In this document: positions 27,054 through 39,022 of the stretch, in pieces
Layout: the number at the start of each line of letters is the position of its first letter
Position numbering within the stretch: position 1 is the first letter of the stretch
From: Berberis thunbergii
Taxonomy: Eukaryota; Streptophyta; Magnoliopsida; Ranunculales; Berberidaceae
Reading direction: 5' to 3'
Length of the DNA stretch: 64,000 nt
NCBI GenBank assembly: GCA_003290165.1
Contig: QNQO01005856.1
Location: 1-64,000 of the forward strand
Made by a program: the position numbers and the translations under genes
The notes under the pieces: model-generated
What the model was told of the DNA's origin: nothing
The model's input: only the letters and a program-made list of their open reading frames with translations
Databases searched by the model: none

Positions 27054-27890
27054 ATGTCTTCCAGTGTCGTCTCTTTCGCTGCCATTTCTACTCCAACTTC
27101 TCCTATTTCACTCAGAAATGCAGCGATTCCAATTCGGTCGGTTTCATTTGGTCTGCCTAGCCGCCGTCCCCTTTCACTGAATCGGTCAAAGTTTCAGAAC
27201 TTTCTACTTTGTTCCAAGTTTAGGTTACATCTCAGTAATGCAATTTACGATAATTGAATTCAATTTCCCATCACTAATTTGGATTGTGTGTTAGTGTAGC
27301 TTTATGAGTGAAGAGAGTGGGGTTAGTGTTAGTCCTGTATTGTGTTTTGTTCCCTTTGGGTACATTGGTACCTAATGTTGCTTTTGTTTGGTTGGTGCTC
27401 GTAATTACATTGTAGTTTTCGTTGGTGAGTGTAAGGGTATGAAGCCTTCTTGTACCCTTCTTGCCTTTGGTTGTTCATTGTTTATCTCTGGTGTTACTGT
27501 TCTAATATTTGCACTTTGGCTGACATGTGTTTTTACTTGTCTTTGTTTTGCTTTTGTAGATTGTGGGGATATAATGTGAGCTGCAGCTATGCTGAAGCAA
27601 ACATGACGGAGAATTTCACATCTGCTCCAATTGATATTGTGGCTGATGTGAAGAATGAACGGGTATGTAGTTGAAGGACTTACCTCACTTTTTTTTTTTT
27701 TTTTTTGTGTGTTTCCAAATCCAGAATTGTCAATACCTTATTTGTTTCAAGGATTACTAGTAAGGCAACATGAAATCCGACTTAGATATTTTATTTAGTA
27801 GGTTGTGGTGTTAGGAGGTAGTGGGTTTGTTGGTTCTGCAATTTGCAAGGCAGCAGTATCCAATGGAATAGAGGCCGTAAGTGTAAGCAG
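27054..27890 (+). pseudogene. 5' part of an At1g32220-like plastid NAD(P)-binding protein gene
   Basis: Exon 1 starts at ATG 27054 with a Ser-rich transit-peptide-like sequence (MSSSVVSFAAISTPTSPISL). Exon 2, 27560-27662, reads YAEANMTENFTSAPIDIVAD. Exon 3, 27802-27890, reads VVVLGGSGFVGSAICKAAVS, with the GxxGxxG dinucleotide-binding loop. The match is to the plastoglobule-associated epimerase-like protein At1g32220. The remaining two thirds are absent. The exon 1/2 boundary near 27220 is approximate. The sequence just before the ATG may include the parent gene's 5' UTR and promoter. Confidence 0.8.
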
Positions 27891-28880
27891 GTATTCGATA
27901 ACCGTTTCCTTTGCTCATAATTCTTTTGAATGATATACATACGTATATGCTAAAATTCAACACAGTGATATTCACTAGTGTTTCACGTGTGGATACGTCT
28001 TTTCAAGTAGATTATATAGATTTTCTTGTGAAATGCATGTGTATTAGACTGTGAAAACCTCTGGGTAGGGTGTACAAATAGTGGATCTTAGTCAAGTCTG
28101 TGAGTAGCAAAGTAGCAATACTACAGACTTTGATGTCAATATTCATTTCATCTGCTTCCCTGCTAAAAAAGTGTATTACTTATTCATGGAGAACTAGTAA
28201 ACTTGGTGACTGTCATACGTGCTATATCTTTGACATATTAGTTGTGTTTCTAAAACCCAAAATGTATACAAATCATCCCTAATAGGTGGGCTAACTCCTT
28301 ACAAATCACCCTCCATGTTTCATATGTTTGCAATAATCTGGACCAGATCAAAACTTTGGTTATCTGATAAGGATCCTACTCTGCTAGCCAATACCTTACC
28401 GTTTTGTATTCCCCCTGATGGATTCTCAATAAAGATTCATAGAACTACCATGGGGAAGAGCAACATGGCGAAACACTTTTAACTTTCTCGTTTTCAAGTT
28501 TGATATGGCTCTAAAAATAGGCTTGTCATCTATGCAGGGATTGGCAAAAGTACAAAATGGTGTAAAAAATTCCTCAACCTGTTGACATGTTGGACTCGGC
28601 AGCAACTATAAATTATTCTTCACAGCGTGCATGGACCTCAACATACATGTATGTGCACTCTGTTCCTCCTATTGATGCTGTTGCCAAAGCCTTTTCTTTT
28701 GAAGAAATAACATCAAGAGGTACATCCTTGAACCAACATCAACAAATGAAAGAAGGGAGAACCAAAGCAATGAAGTTGGAAATTGGAAAGGATTGTAAAT
28801 CGATGTAATACATTATCTTTATCATTCAGCTGAAATAAATGTAGTTTGATCTTGCCTTTCAAAAAAAATGTAGTCTGATC
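27891..28880 (+). other. Unassigned DNA with an exon-like block
   Basis: Intron-like sequence up to an acceptor at 28537. After it, 28587-28808 is open for 73 codons (includes VHSVPPIDAVAKAFSFEEIT). I do not recognise it. It sits where the last captured exon before the CACTA-4 end would be. Confidence 0.35.
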
Positions 28881-29266
28881 TTTATTATTTGATAGATTTT
28901 GTGACTCGATGTGATACATTATCTTATTAATTACAATATTACTTTGCTTCCATTCATGGAAATGTTTAAGTTTGGCACATTTAAATTTTTATTTTCTAGA
29001 AATAAAACTTATAAGATGTAATGAAAAGTTATTTGATAGCACAAAAAAAAAAATTTCTATGTATACATATCATAGCGTTTTTGAAACGCTATGGTAGAGT
29101 CTACCATAGCGTTTTAAAAACGCTATAAAAAGCCAATTTGCTATAGCGTTTTAAAAACGCTATAAAAAGCCAATTTGCTATAGCGTTTTAAAAACGCTAG
29201 CTTGGGCAGACACAACATTTTATAAAACGCTATGATATAATGCTATTAATGAGCTTTCTTGTAGTG
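28881..29266 (+). mobile_element. Right end of CACTA-4, with its own palindrome family
   Basis: The end reads TTTCTTGTAGTG at 29255-29266, the complement of a CACTACAAGAAA terminus common in plant CACTA elements. Inside it are at least four palindromic units built on ATAGCGTTTTTAAAACGCTAT-like sequence (29070-29235). Further in, 28881-29055 is closely similar to 49183-49360 of CACTA-2. No matching left end is seen, so the element probably starts before the window and holds all fragments from 553 to 28808, with CACTA-1 nested inside. Confidence 0.7.
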
Positions 29267-29267
29267 C

Positions 29268-29352
29268 AACCCAAATGCCGCCGGCTGAGTTTGACTCTGT
29301 GACCTAGTAATCTCATCTGCTACTGCTCAACCACTGAGCCATCACACCTTTG
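29268..29352 (-). mobile_element. tRNA-type SINE fragment abutting CACTA-4
   Basis: On the - strand there is a box A match, TGGCTCAGTGG, followed about 35 bp later by a box B-like GAGTCAAACTC (8 of 11 to consensus), the internal promoter of tRNA-derived SINEs. The element is cut at the CACTA-4 terminus, which suggests CACTA-4 jumped into it. Confidence 0.5.
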
Positions 29353-30116
29353 GCTACCAACTCATATTCATAACCCAAACCAATCCACTATAGTAATGAC
29401 AAATCTATCATCATTCATTACTCAACAAGCCTAGCTCTTGAGGTTTCCTTATGCATGCTTACCATCATACTATTGCTTGGTTTTCTCCTAATGATGTGTG
29501 GATTGGTTATGTTGATGATATATTGCAAAACATTAGAATTTGTCTATGTAGAAATTATGCTTTTCTAATAGTTTTTATGAACAAAAAGAATTTGTTTTGT
29601 GTTTATTGTTTCTTGAATTTTTCTTGTTTTAAGTGTCCCTTAACTTTTGGTTTAAAAAGACACATGTAGTCTAGTAAAAAACACTCGTGTTGTAAGGCGG
29701 GCACCATTTAATTATTTGGAGAGTCTTTTTGTGGTTTACATATAATTTTTCTCTACTTATTTCTATAGAATTGACAAATATATTTATAAAGATTTCTCTA
29801 TTGCCCTGCTTTGTAAAATTTTGTTTGCGGTGATAATTAATTTGATTCTCGTGAAAATAAATCCTCCATACCACACCATAATTGCTGCCTCCATTAGTTC
29901 TAACTAAAGTTTGCAAAATCTCCCAAAACTCAATGCACAAATAAACGTTACTAAAGCTTTTAGCATGTAATGATGTCAAGGGTAGATATATGAGAATAAA
30001 CTTTCCTTTTTCGAAATGCTACGTTAATGACAATCCAAAGCATTAATACTTCTTCTAGAAAAAGAGTAGTTATTTTTGTAGTTAGTTCGCTCAAATAACA
30101 TTTATAAGAGAGAGAA
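29353..30116. other. Intergenic-like DNA, nothing recognised
   Basis: AT-rich. ORFs at 29451-29669 (+) and 29671-29979 (-) are T- or A-rich and carry no motif. Confidence 0.4.
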
Positions 30117-30660
30117 TGTGACGACTTGATCCATAAAATACTATATTGTACGCTTTGAGCCCAAAGTCCGCACAATTTTAAAATGCATAGTACTTTGTAG
30201 ATTCAAACTCGCATATATATAGCATATCCCCAGGCAATGTGTGATTATAATCTCCCCTTTGTAGTTTGCCAACCCTTTTGGGGATTCCTGGGCTATTTGC
30301 TTCTTCTGCACCCTCCCCTTGAAGTCCGCCCACATAAGGGTATCACGAGTCTAACGTTATTGTTGACACACTTTTGGTTGGGTCAAACTATGATACCATT
30401 CTGTGACGATCTGATCCACAAAGTACTATATTGTCTGTTTTGGGCCCAAGATCCGCTCGGCTTTAAAACACATAATACTTTGTAATTTCAAACTCACACA
30501 TATATAACGCATCCCCTTCCTTCACCAAGAAGATGTGAGACTATAATATCCCCTTTATAACTTCCCAACTCTCTTAGGATTCATGGGCTATTAGGCTTCT
30601 CCCGCACCCTCTCTCTCAAGTCCGCCCACACAAGAGAATTACGGGGATAGATTGCCAACA
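30117..30660 (-). mobile_element. TRIM (miniature LTR retrotransposon)
   Basis: Two direct repeats, 30117-30368 and 30402-30660 (252 and 259 bp), both begin TGTGACGA and end in CA on the + strand, as LTRs do. Only 33 bp separate them. On the - strand this interior holds TGGTATCATAG, a near match to the initiator-Met tRNA primer site (TGGTATCAGAG) used by TRIMs, 3 nt after the LTR end. The element is therefore read on the - strand. No target duplication is evident (GAGAA against GTGGT). Confidence 0.75.
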
Positions 30661-31582
30661 GTGGTTAAAGTAACCACCTTAGATCTTTTTACAAGCGTAT
30701 CAGTTTTCTATTAAACTTAAGTAAATGTATCATTTTCTATTTAAATTAAGTAAATAGACCCCACTAGGCTGAAATAGTTTGAATCAGTATATGTTGTAAT
30801 TTTGAATGGAAGCACCGGTTAAAATGCATGTCTACCATAATTTTGAATGGTAAGCACTGGCCAACAAGCACACCTACCATAGATATACACTTTAAGATGC
30901 ATATAAAATCATTGTCTACTACCTACTTGCATGTTCCATTTTTAATTCAAACTTGTGCCTACCATATGCCAGTCTCGTAGACAATTAATGACTGCATTTG
31001 GATTTTGGTAAGCATTCATTCATTGCCAACCATAGATATGAACTTTGAGATGCATATATAATTAGTGCCTACCATCCATTTTCAGGTTTTAAGTTGATTA
31101 ACACTCGCAACTACCATATTGTCAGTACTGGCATACTACTCCCTGTTGTTGAGATAGGGAGAGAAAGATACGCATTATGGAAGAGTTGATGCATATCTGA
31201 AAAACGGAGTAGTTATTGAAAGTGATAATTTGTTGCAGATATGGAGAAGATAAAGTCATTGAAAGAAGATGAGGCTTGAGCAGGTGAACCATACGTATAC
31301 AAACAGAAATAAAACGTGAAAATTGATTTTATTGTTGCATATAAGGAAAAAAAAACTTGAAATCTCGTGCCTCAATCTACAAAAAAAAAAAAAAAAGTAA
31401 GAGGGCATATTCGGCACAAAAGTGAAATTGAGTTTTTGTTAACCAATTTAGTTTTTAACGTTTTAAATTTAATGGCAAGATAGTATTTTAACAATTGTAT
31501 AATTATTCCATGATCTCCCTACTAAAATAGGAGCTTTTCTAGGATGAATAAGTGATGAATCTGTCATCTTCATATTTATCAC
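30661..31582. other. AT-rich DNA with degenerate short repeats
   Basis: Repeats of ACCATAGATAT...GAGATGCATATA and TGCCTACCAT occur several times at 30830-31130. No gene seen. Confidence 0.4.
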
Positions 31583-31849
31583 CCTGCAACTAGGGGTGGG
31601 CAAACGGGTCGACGAACCGCGGATTCAAACCGAACCGAACTGTTTTACTCCAAACGGTTCGGTTTTAATTTATAAAAATGTGAAACGATTCGGTTCGGTT
31701 CCGGAACCGTTCTTAAACGGTTCGGTTCCGGTTCCAATTTTTTTTTTCAAACGGTTCGGTTCCGAACCATTTCGAACCGATTACAAATTTACATATACCC
31801 ATACCAATATACCATATGCCATACCCAATTAAATATCTCTATCTCTGTC

Positions 31850-32190
31850 TCGAGAAGCTCTCTGTGCGAGATCACCCTCTCCCTCTCCTCTCCTCTCTCT
31901 GTCTCTGTCGAAGAAGCAGCGAGATCCGAAGAGAAGAAGCTGAGATCTCCCTCTCCATCCGAACAGAAGAAGCCGAGATCTCCCTCTCCTCTCCTCTCTG
32001 TGTCTCTGTCGAAGAGAAGAGCAGCGAGATCTCCCTCTCCTCTCCTCTCTCTGTCTCTGTCGAAGAGAAGAAGCCGAGATCTCCCTCTCCTCTCCTCTCC
32101 TCTCTGTCTCTTTCGAAGAGAAGAAGCAGCGAGATCTCCCTCTCCTCTCCTTTCTCTGTCTCTGTTGAAGAGAAGAAGCAGTAGCTCCCT
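31850..32190 (+). repeat. Tandem CT/GA-rich array inside the hAT element
   Basis: About five units of 55-65 bp of the type GAGATCTCCCTCTCC followed by CTCTCTGTCTCTGTCGAAG. It yields long Ser/Arg-rich ORFs on both strands, which reflect composition rather than genes. Confidence 0.85.
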
Positions 32191-32214
32191 CAGCGAGATC
32201 TCTCTCTATCGCCA

Positions 32215-32781
32215 TCTGTTGACAACCGGGTGGAGTACTTTTGTGAATCAAAAGAAGCTTATTGCTGGGGATTCTATTGTGTTCTTGAGGACTGAGAATG
32301 GAGATCTTTGTGTTGGAATTCGGCGAGCAAAGCGAGGGTGGATTGTGGCTCTGAGTCTGCATCAGGGTGGAATTCAGCCGCTGGAAATTGTGTCTCACCA
32401 TATGGGGGATTTTCTGCATTTTTAAGAGAGGAGGAGAACAAGATGATGAGGAATGCTAATGAGATGAATTCAAACTTCTGTGGTGGTTCAAGAGGAAGGG
32501 GACGAGTAAAGCCCGACTCTGTTGTTGAGGTTGCAACTCTAGCTGCTAATGGAAGGCCCTTTGAGGTTGTTTACTATCCAAGAGCAGGCACTCCAGAGTT
32601 TTGCGTGAAAGCGTCATCTATGAGATCTGCAATGCAGATTAAGTGGTGTCCTAGGATGCGATTTAAAATGGCATTTGAATATGAGGATTCTTCAAGAATA
32701 AGCTGGTTCATGGGCACCATATCTTCTGTTCAGGTTGTGGATCCCGTTCGCTGGCCTAATTCACCATGGAGAGTTCTTCAG
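32215..32781 (+). pseudogene. Captured auxin response factor fragment (ARF10/16/17 clade)
   Basis: ARFs bind auxin-response promoters. The fragment begins inside the B3 DNA-binding domain ([20 protein letters not shown], then [19 protein letters not shown]) and runs through the ARF middle domain (FEVVYYPRAGTPEFCVKASS, WCPRMRFKMAFEYEDSSRIS, WFMGTISSVQVVDP). The frame changes near 32340-32355, just after KRG, because of a small deletion. It ends at a CAG|GTAAAC donor at 32781 and continues into intron sequence, so the capture was from genomic DNA. The TPEFCVKA and SSRISWFMGTI wording fits the ARF10/16 group. Confidence 0.88.
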
Positions 32782-33141
32782 GTAAACCTTGCAACTTGGG
32801 TTTATTGAATAGCATGTTTTTATTTTGTGCTACCTGCTAGAACTCTATAATCACAATATTGGTTTACTTTAGAAGCTATTCATATATTTTTGTTCCAAAG
32901 AGTTCAGACATTTTCTTCCTCTTACATCTATTAGTTGTTTGTAAGATTCCTCTCATTTTGAACATTAGAACCGTTTGGAACCGTAGGAACCGGACCGTTC
33001 CAAACGGTTCGAGTTAGGTTCGGTTCCAATGTTCAAAATGAGGGGATCCGGACCGGACCAGATCCGTTATTTTTAAACGGTTCGAGTTAGGTTCCTCCAA
33101 TTTTGGAACCGATCCGAACCGTGCCCACCCCTACCTGCAAC

Positions 33142-34162
33142 TTTTTATATGGGTTTGTTTGGTGGCACGAAAAATAGATATGGAAATTGAAATCATTTTT
33201 GTGAATCTGATTCCGAGGCCTCTTCATCGGAATTGAATTTACATGAGTAGTGGGAAAATAATCTTATGAAAAATCAATTTTATGTTAGTACATAGATAAT
33301 CAAACAACGAAAATTTGCATAACAAAGGGAATGGATTCTATTTCACAAGGAAAATGGCTAACCAAATAGACCCTATGTGATTATTTTTCTGTGTTTCATG
33401 GAAAAAGTAACTTTTTCTCCAGAAATTGAGTTTTCTGGCGCTTCATTTATTTTAGGAAAAACTGTTTTTTTTTCGTCGGTGAACTGTGGTTTTGCTTGAA
33501 TTGGGAAAATTTTGTTTAGGTTGCCCTCGAAAAAAAATTCTCTATTTGATTTTTTACTCACCGAAGACTCTTTTCACGACTCAAAGCCCTCAAGAAAAAC
33601 TCAAATGTCTAAACATTCAAAGCCTCGTTGAACATATCCTTATCTTATTCTCAACAATTTGTCCACAAAATATAAATTTCTCTCTACTGAAATTTTTTTT
33701 TCCTTGGTACAATAAAACAAGAAAAAAAATCTGAATATTTTTTTCCAAAGAAAAATTTTTTCTTTGAAAAAATTCTATAAATCAAAGACATCCTAAACAT
33801 AGATATTTTCCCCACTGAAAGAGAAATATCTTATTTTCTTTCAAAGTTATATTAATAATTAAATCAAATCTTCAAGGCTACAATAGTTTTTTTCTATCTC
33901 TCAAAACATTTTTATAAAATTAGATAATCTTTCACATAATATAATTTTCTTTATCCTCAAGCACTCCATTAAATGATCTACAAAACATCATCTTATACAC
34001 GTTATAATATTCATATATCTTATTGAATAATTTTTCCATATAGTAAATGAAATATGTTATTATTTTCCATATAATGCATAAGATATATTATGTTTGTTAA
34101 AAAAAAAGCATGTACCTGATGTAGATTTTACTAATCTAAATCAATAGGCTAATAAAACTATT
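33142..34162. other. AT-rich DNA, nothing recognised
   Basis: Low-complexity T/A-rich sequence with short ORFs only. Confidence 0.4.
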
Positions 34163-37100
34163 TGTTATACTGCAAGTGTGCGATTGTCTAACTAGTACAC
34201 CATGCTAAATATAGGTCGATTCCACGAGGATTGAAGACACAATCAATAACTAAAATTTATTTAAACTAATTTAAAATGGCGGTTACAACGATTGAAAATT
34301 TATAAACTAACGGAATAAAATTAAACAGCTAAAAATTGAATTTTTAAAGACAATTGGGAATTGAACCAAGCCATCAAATCAACCACATGTTCTTTGAGAA
34401 TTGTATGAATGTAACTTATTATTTTCATGAAGTGAGAAACAGTGGAATAAACAATCATTTGCTTGCATCATTGATGTGATTGTTAATAACCTTATGATTG
34501 ATCTAAATTCACAATCAAGTTCAGCAAAAGTATAAACCCCTATCATCGAGTGTCTTACAATGGCACATAATAATAGGTTTAACATAATGAAGTAAAAGCA
34601 CGCTTCAATATTAACAAAGAGTATTCTAACAACCGATTAGCTTAGATATCAAATCCAATATAATGGGTGAAAGCAATTCTTCAATATTGAGAAAAAAAAA
34701 TTATTGTATTTTAACAATCAAGCACAAAGAAAATAGTAAATTAAATTAAACAAATTCTAGAAACCCGTGGTTTCATATTTGCCTCGGTGGGGGGGTTTAG
34801 AAGCTGATGGGAGATGATCCTGGTGGGGGTTTCAATCAGTTCCATCTCGTTCTCAACGAACCTATTGCATCAAAGTACATGGGCATCTTGGCTTATGACA
34901 CCAGCAGAGATTTGAAGGATTCCAGTGGTAGAGATATCCCAGACTTTTTGTCTACATTTCTTGTGATGCTCTACATCTGGGTTGTTTTTTAGAAGGATGC
35001 GAGATGGTGGTTGTGGCTATTATGTTGAGGAGACGAGAGATAGATGATTAGTAGAGAGAGAGGGAACAGGCGAAAGGTGCGCTAGTGACTGGTTGAGGAG
35101 TGGATGGTGGCGTTATGAATGTGGCGATGAGAGGTGGCTGGTGGTGATGTGATGGCAGAAGGAGAGGATGTTTGTGGTAGTGTCTGTAAGGCGAGACGAA
35201 GAGTGGTGAGATGGTGGTGTGTTTGGTCGTGGCTAGATGGGGAAGAAATGAAGAAGAGAAGGCGTCTGTTTGGTGTCTGGCATGATAGTGGTTGTTGGTT
35301 GTGGCGAAATGGAGGAGTGGCAATGAGAGGTGGTGGCTGTTAGTTGTGGCGAGATGGAGAACAGATGAAAAAAGGGGTGAGATGATGGCTCGTGGTGGCG
35401 GATTATAGAGGGTCTGTTAGTTGTGGCCAATGTTCTAAAAATTGGCCTAGGCGTTAGAGAAACACCGAGATTAATGGCTGGGTGGTCTAGGCGGGGTCTG
35501 GGCGGCCTAGGCAAGGCCTGGGCGAGTTTTATTTATTTATTATTTTATTTTTAATAAGCCTGATTGTGTTCTTATTTTATTTTTCTTTCTTTTTTGGAAA
35601 TAAACAATTTAAATTTTTTTATTATTCAGTATATGTCTGAATGTAGTAAATGGTATGATTACTTAATGGAATTCTCAAAGGATCTGCCGGTTCCAATTTT
35701 AGTAATGTAGATTTTATCAAACATGACTGAGGTCATTCATGCAATTTGAAGAAAAATAAAAGAATAGGTTTGGATATTTGTCCACAAATTCAACTTTGTA
35801 TAAAGTACCCATCCTGACCAACTTTAGTCATTTGAGTTTTAATAAATTTTGTTCATGATTGTTAATTTTTCATGTTTTTAAATTTTGCATATGTATTTTG
35901 GCATTAAATTGGATGTAATTGATAAGGTATTATGCTTAACTTTTGTAAATTATTAAAGTTATAATACAAAACCTAAGACCACCTAGGTGCTGCCTAGGCC
36001 CCTAGGCACTTGCTCACCGCCCACCCACCGCCTAGCGCTTTTTAGAACACTAGTTGTGGCAAGGTGGCCTGGTTTTGTGGATACAAAGGCGAGATGAAAA
36101 ATAAAGTCCTTATTTGGTGACTAGATGGGAAGAATAAATAGTGGCATTTAGGTCATGACTTTGGGCTTAGGCATGGTTAAGAAGAAGATGAAGAAGACAC
36201 AACTATATAACTTTATCAACATAACTGTCCATTTCACATTAAATACACAACTAGATAACCTTTAGAAAATATGTTTCGACTACAAATCTCTCGGCATTCA
36301 TAAATAAATCTCTCAGAGGTTGGGTATTTGTCACTCAGTTTATATGTGAGGAAAAAATTAATTATGGAAATGCAAGCATCTCACATATAATTATCATAAA
36401 AACTGACTTTCAAAAAGTAAAATGAATATGATCTCATGGAAAAGAATACCAATGAGTTTTGAGAATGTTGGATCAAACACCATAGCTTTTGTATATTCAA
36501 TCTCCTTATCTACGAACCCGACTTTACTTAAGATCAATTAGATCTTTATTAGGTTGTAATGGGGCTTGGATTATGGCTAACAAAAATGAAAAAAAGATAT
36601 ACAAATTTTATTTTTGAGAATGAAAACACTCTTTAATAAACACATAGAGAACTAAAGAATAAATCAATTTTGTACGCCGTTAATCTTTCTTCCATCTCAA
36701 TTCTTTTTCAAATTTTTTGTTTGAAGCATCAATTTTTTTTTTGATGACATGTTTTTCCCCTTCTATACAATAAAGCATTTCACCCTTAATGATTCATGGA
36801 ATATCTAGTTTCAATTCTTTCTATTTGCTCATTCCAAATATATATCTATCCATACACATTCTCAGATAAATTGGGTTAGGATAAAAATAATCTGGGGTGT
36901 TACTCCATACTTGGAGTAGGTAATGGTGAATAGGCTAGCAAAGAAAATGTTAACCACAAGCTCAAAGGATTGCAAACAAATATTTATTACTAAGTAGGCT
37001 AAAAGGCTAGAGAATGGTTCCAAGAAAAGCGTTTTTATCACTTTCTAAATTTTAGCCGGTATTATGACATCTTAACTAAATAAACTAAGAAGTTTTAGTG

Positions 37101-38050
37101 TAATGATTCAATTTTAATGTCATTTTCAAAACAATCAATAAAATAGACAAGAATAATGAAATCATCAACGAGATAATGCGAACTCAAGAAAAATCAGAAT
37201 TTATAGAATAACTCTCAAGAAAAATAGAATTTCACAAGGGTTAAGTCTTTACTATTATTCTAAGGCTTTCTAGTTAAATATCTCACTCATCTATTTCAAA
37301 TTATGCTAACTTGACTTATAGTTCAAGAATAATCGAGTTCAAAAATTTCATGAAATACATTTAACATAAAGATAATATCAAACCTTATGTCTTTCTATTA
37401 ATATATCAATGTGAAAAGTTATAATATGTATTTCCTAAAATTTAAAAGCATCAAGCCCTTGAAAGCATATTATCTTCATTGGCGAGGAACATTCTACAAG
37501 CCCATAAAAAAAGACTCAAACTTTTTATTTATTTCAATTCACCAAACTTCGGATTAAAATTCATTTTCATATCAAATACAAAATATTTTTCAAAATTATC
37601 ATATTTATAATCATCTAAGTATTCAATGGAGATTGAATAGAATATAATAATGAATCGATTTAATTGTGAAATACATTTAACCTCAAAATTTTGAAAACTG
37701 CACAAAAAAAACTCAAAAACTCCATCGCGAAACCTAAACCAAACATTGTACTCAATGTATAAAAAGAATAATTGTGAGAAATGAACGAATAGTAAAAGAT
37801 GAAGGTTAGAGAGATATTACCATGGTGAGGTTTTTACCAATTTCGACTGGATCATATATCAGTGACAGCTTAAAAACATTATAATTGCGGACTTATCATG
37901 AGAAACTGATAAAGCACATACATTACAACAAAACAAATGCAACAAAAAAAAGGAATGCACCAGTTGTAAATCAAAATTGTTATGGAGCTAACGAGTATGA
38001 GTGAAATATAACTGCAAAATCAATCCAAACTAACCATAGTGACAAAATTG
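34163..38050 (-). mobile_element. 3' LTR and 3' untranslated part of a Ty3/Gypsy element
   Basis: On the - strand the region ends ACTTGCAGTATAACA (at 34163), preceded by TCCTCGTGGAATCGACC, the usual 3' end of Tat/Athila-type LTRs and also seen in the LTR at 52869-54538. At 38060-38100 the - strand has CGTCGGGCTGACGACGTTAA followed by GGGAGGCAAC, a hallmark just past pol in Athila/Tat elements. The LTR start and polypurine tract are not resolved. The G/T-rich block 34980-35400 is LTR-like. A hAT copy interrupts it at 35428-36052. Confidence 0.55.
35428..36052 (-). mobile_element. Non-autonomous hAT element, copy 2 (625 bp)
   Basis: Same family as 21938-22581 but inverted. The 8-bp duplication GTTGTGGC lies at 35420-35427 and 36053-36060. 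The ends are one base off the copy-1 TIR on each side (CAATGTTC; GAACACTA). The AT-rich cores align in opposite orientation. Confidence 0.9.
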
Positions 38051-38689
38051 AAGCTGAGTTGCCTCCCATAAGTGCTTGGTTTAACGTCGTCAGCCCGACG
38101 AAACACATAAATTACCTATAAGACCATAGATTGTAGAGAAATAATTTCTTAATCCTAATACACAAGATCCTCTAATAACATCGCATCAACCTCGACTTCT
38201 GATGTAGGTAGCTCATAATATAAGGTCCAGACCGTCAACATCGTAATTTGCCAAGAAAGAGACGCAACTGGGAATTAAATATCAAAACCTTTTGAAAATG
38301 CTCAAATGACTTGCGAAGAATGGATTTATCATGAAATACCTTCATTCGTTCTATGTAAATTTTAGCACTTTGGTATGCATCGATCCTAATTTCTTCTAAC
38401 TCATTACGTTGAAGCTTACGATGTGATCCAACCCTAGCTATATCAAAATTAAAGTTTTTGATAGCCTAATAAGCACGATGTTCCAATTCCACAAGCAAAT
38501 GGCAAGCCTTAACAAAAGCAAGTCTATATGAAAACATTCCAATCGGGGTTTTAAACATTGTCTTATAAGCCTCAAGAGCGGTATTCATACGTTGTGACCA
38601 ATCCTTACTGTCTGGTCGAACTTTCTTATCTAAAATGTGTTTAATGTTCTGGTTGAAAATTTCAACTTGCCTACTTTTTTGTAGATGAT

Positions 38690-39019
38690 AGGAGTACCTA
38701 CTTTATAAGTGACGAGTAGTTTTTAATTAACAGTTCAAATAATTTATTACAAAAATGAGAACCACCACCATTTATAATAGCATGTGAATACCAAAATGAG
38801 AAAAAAAAATTATCTTTCAATATTTTGACCACAACCTTGCAGTCATTCGCTTTACAAGGTATCACTTTTATGCATTTGGAAACATAATCAATAGCGAGAA
38901 AGATGTAAAGATAACCTAACGATGGAGGGAAATGCCCCATGAATTCAATACCTCAAACGTCAAAAATTTCCACAATGAGATTATTAGTAAGTGGCATCAT
39001 ATTTCTACTAGGATTGGAA
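38690..39019 (-). pseudogene. Gypsy integrase core remnant, cut by CACTA-2
   Basis: The - strand reads MGHFPPSLGYLYIFLAIDYV followed by SKCIKVIPCKANDCKVVVK and GGGSHFCNKLFE. This is the first half of the Athila/Tat-type integrase catalytic core, with the first catalytic Asp in the AIDYVSK motif. Stops lie just before it and after about 80 codons. The N-terminal zinc-binding part lies across CACTA-2 at 49738-49800. It is part of the large - strand retroelement and is dead. Confidence 0.85.
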
Positions 39020-39022
39020 CCC

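Larger units (their letters stand above)
31591..33133 (+). mobile_element. hAT element carrying an ARF gene fragment (Pack-hAT, 1543 bp)
   Basis: Termini are TAGGGGTGGGCA and its complement, and the 8-bp duplication CCTGCAAC lies at 31583-31590 and 33134-33141. Many AACGGTTCGG(TT) repeats lie inside both ends. The core holds a tandem CT-rich array and a segment of an auxin response factor gene with part of an intron. No transposase is present, so it depends on an autonomous hAT. Confidence 0.92.

Noticed and set aside
30117..30660. Simple tandem duplication
   Set aside because: TG...CA ends on both repeats and a Met-tRNA primer site at the right place fit a TRIM better.
31816..32184. Ser/Arg-rich ORF of 122 codons resembling an SR protein
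   Set aside because: It comes from a tandem CT/GA array; all frames on both strands are open there.
35048..35514. ORFs on both strands (His/Pro-rich on the - strand)
   Set aside because: They come from G/T-rich LTR-like repeats; no motif, and the hAT copy overlaps one of them.
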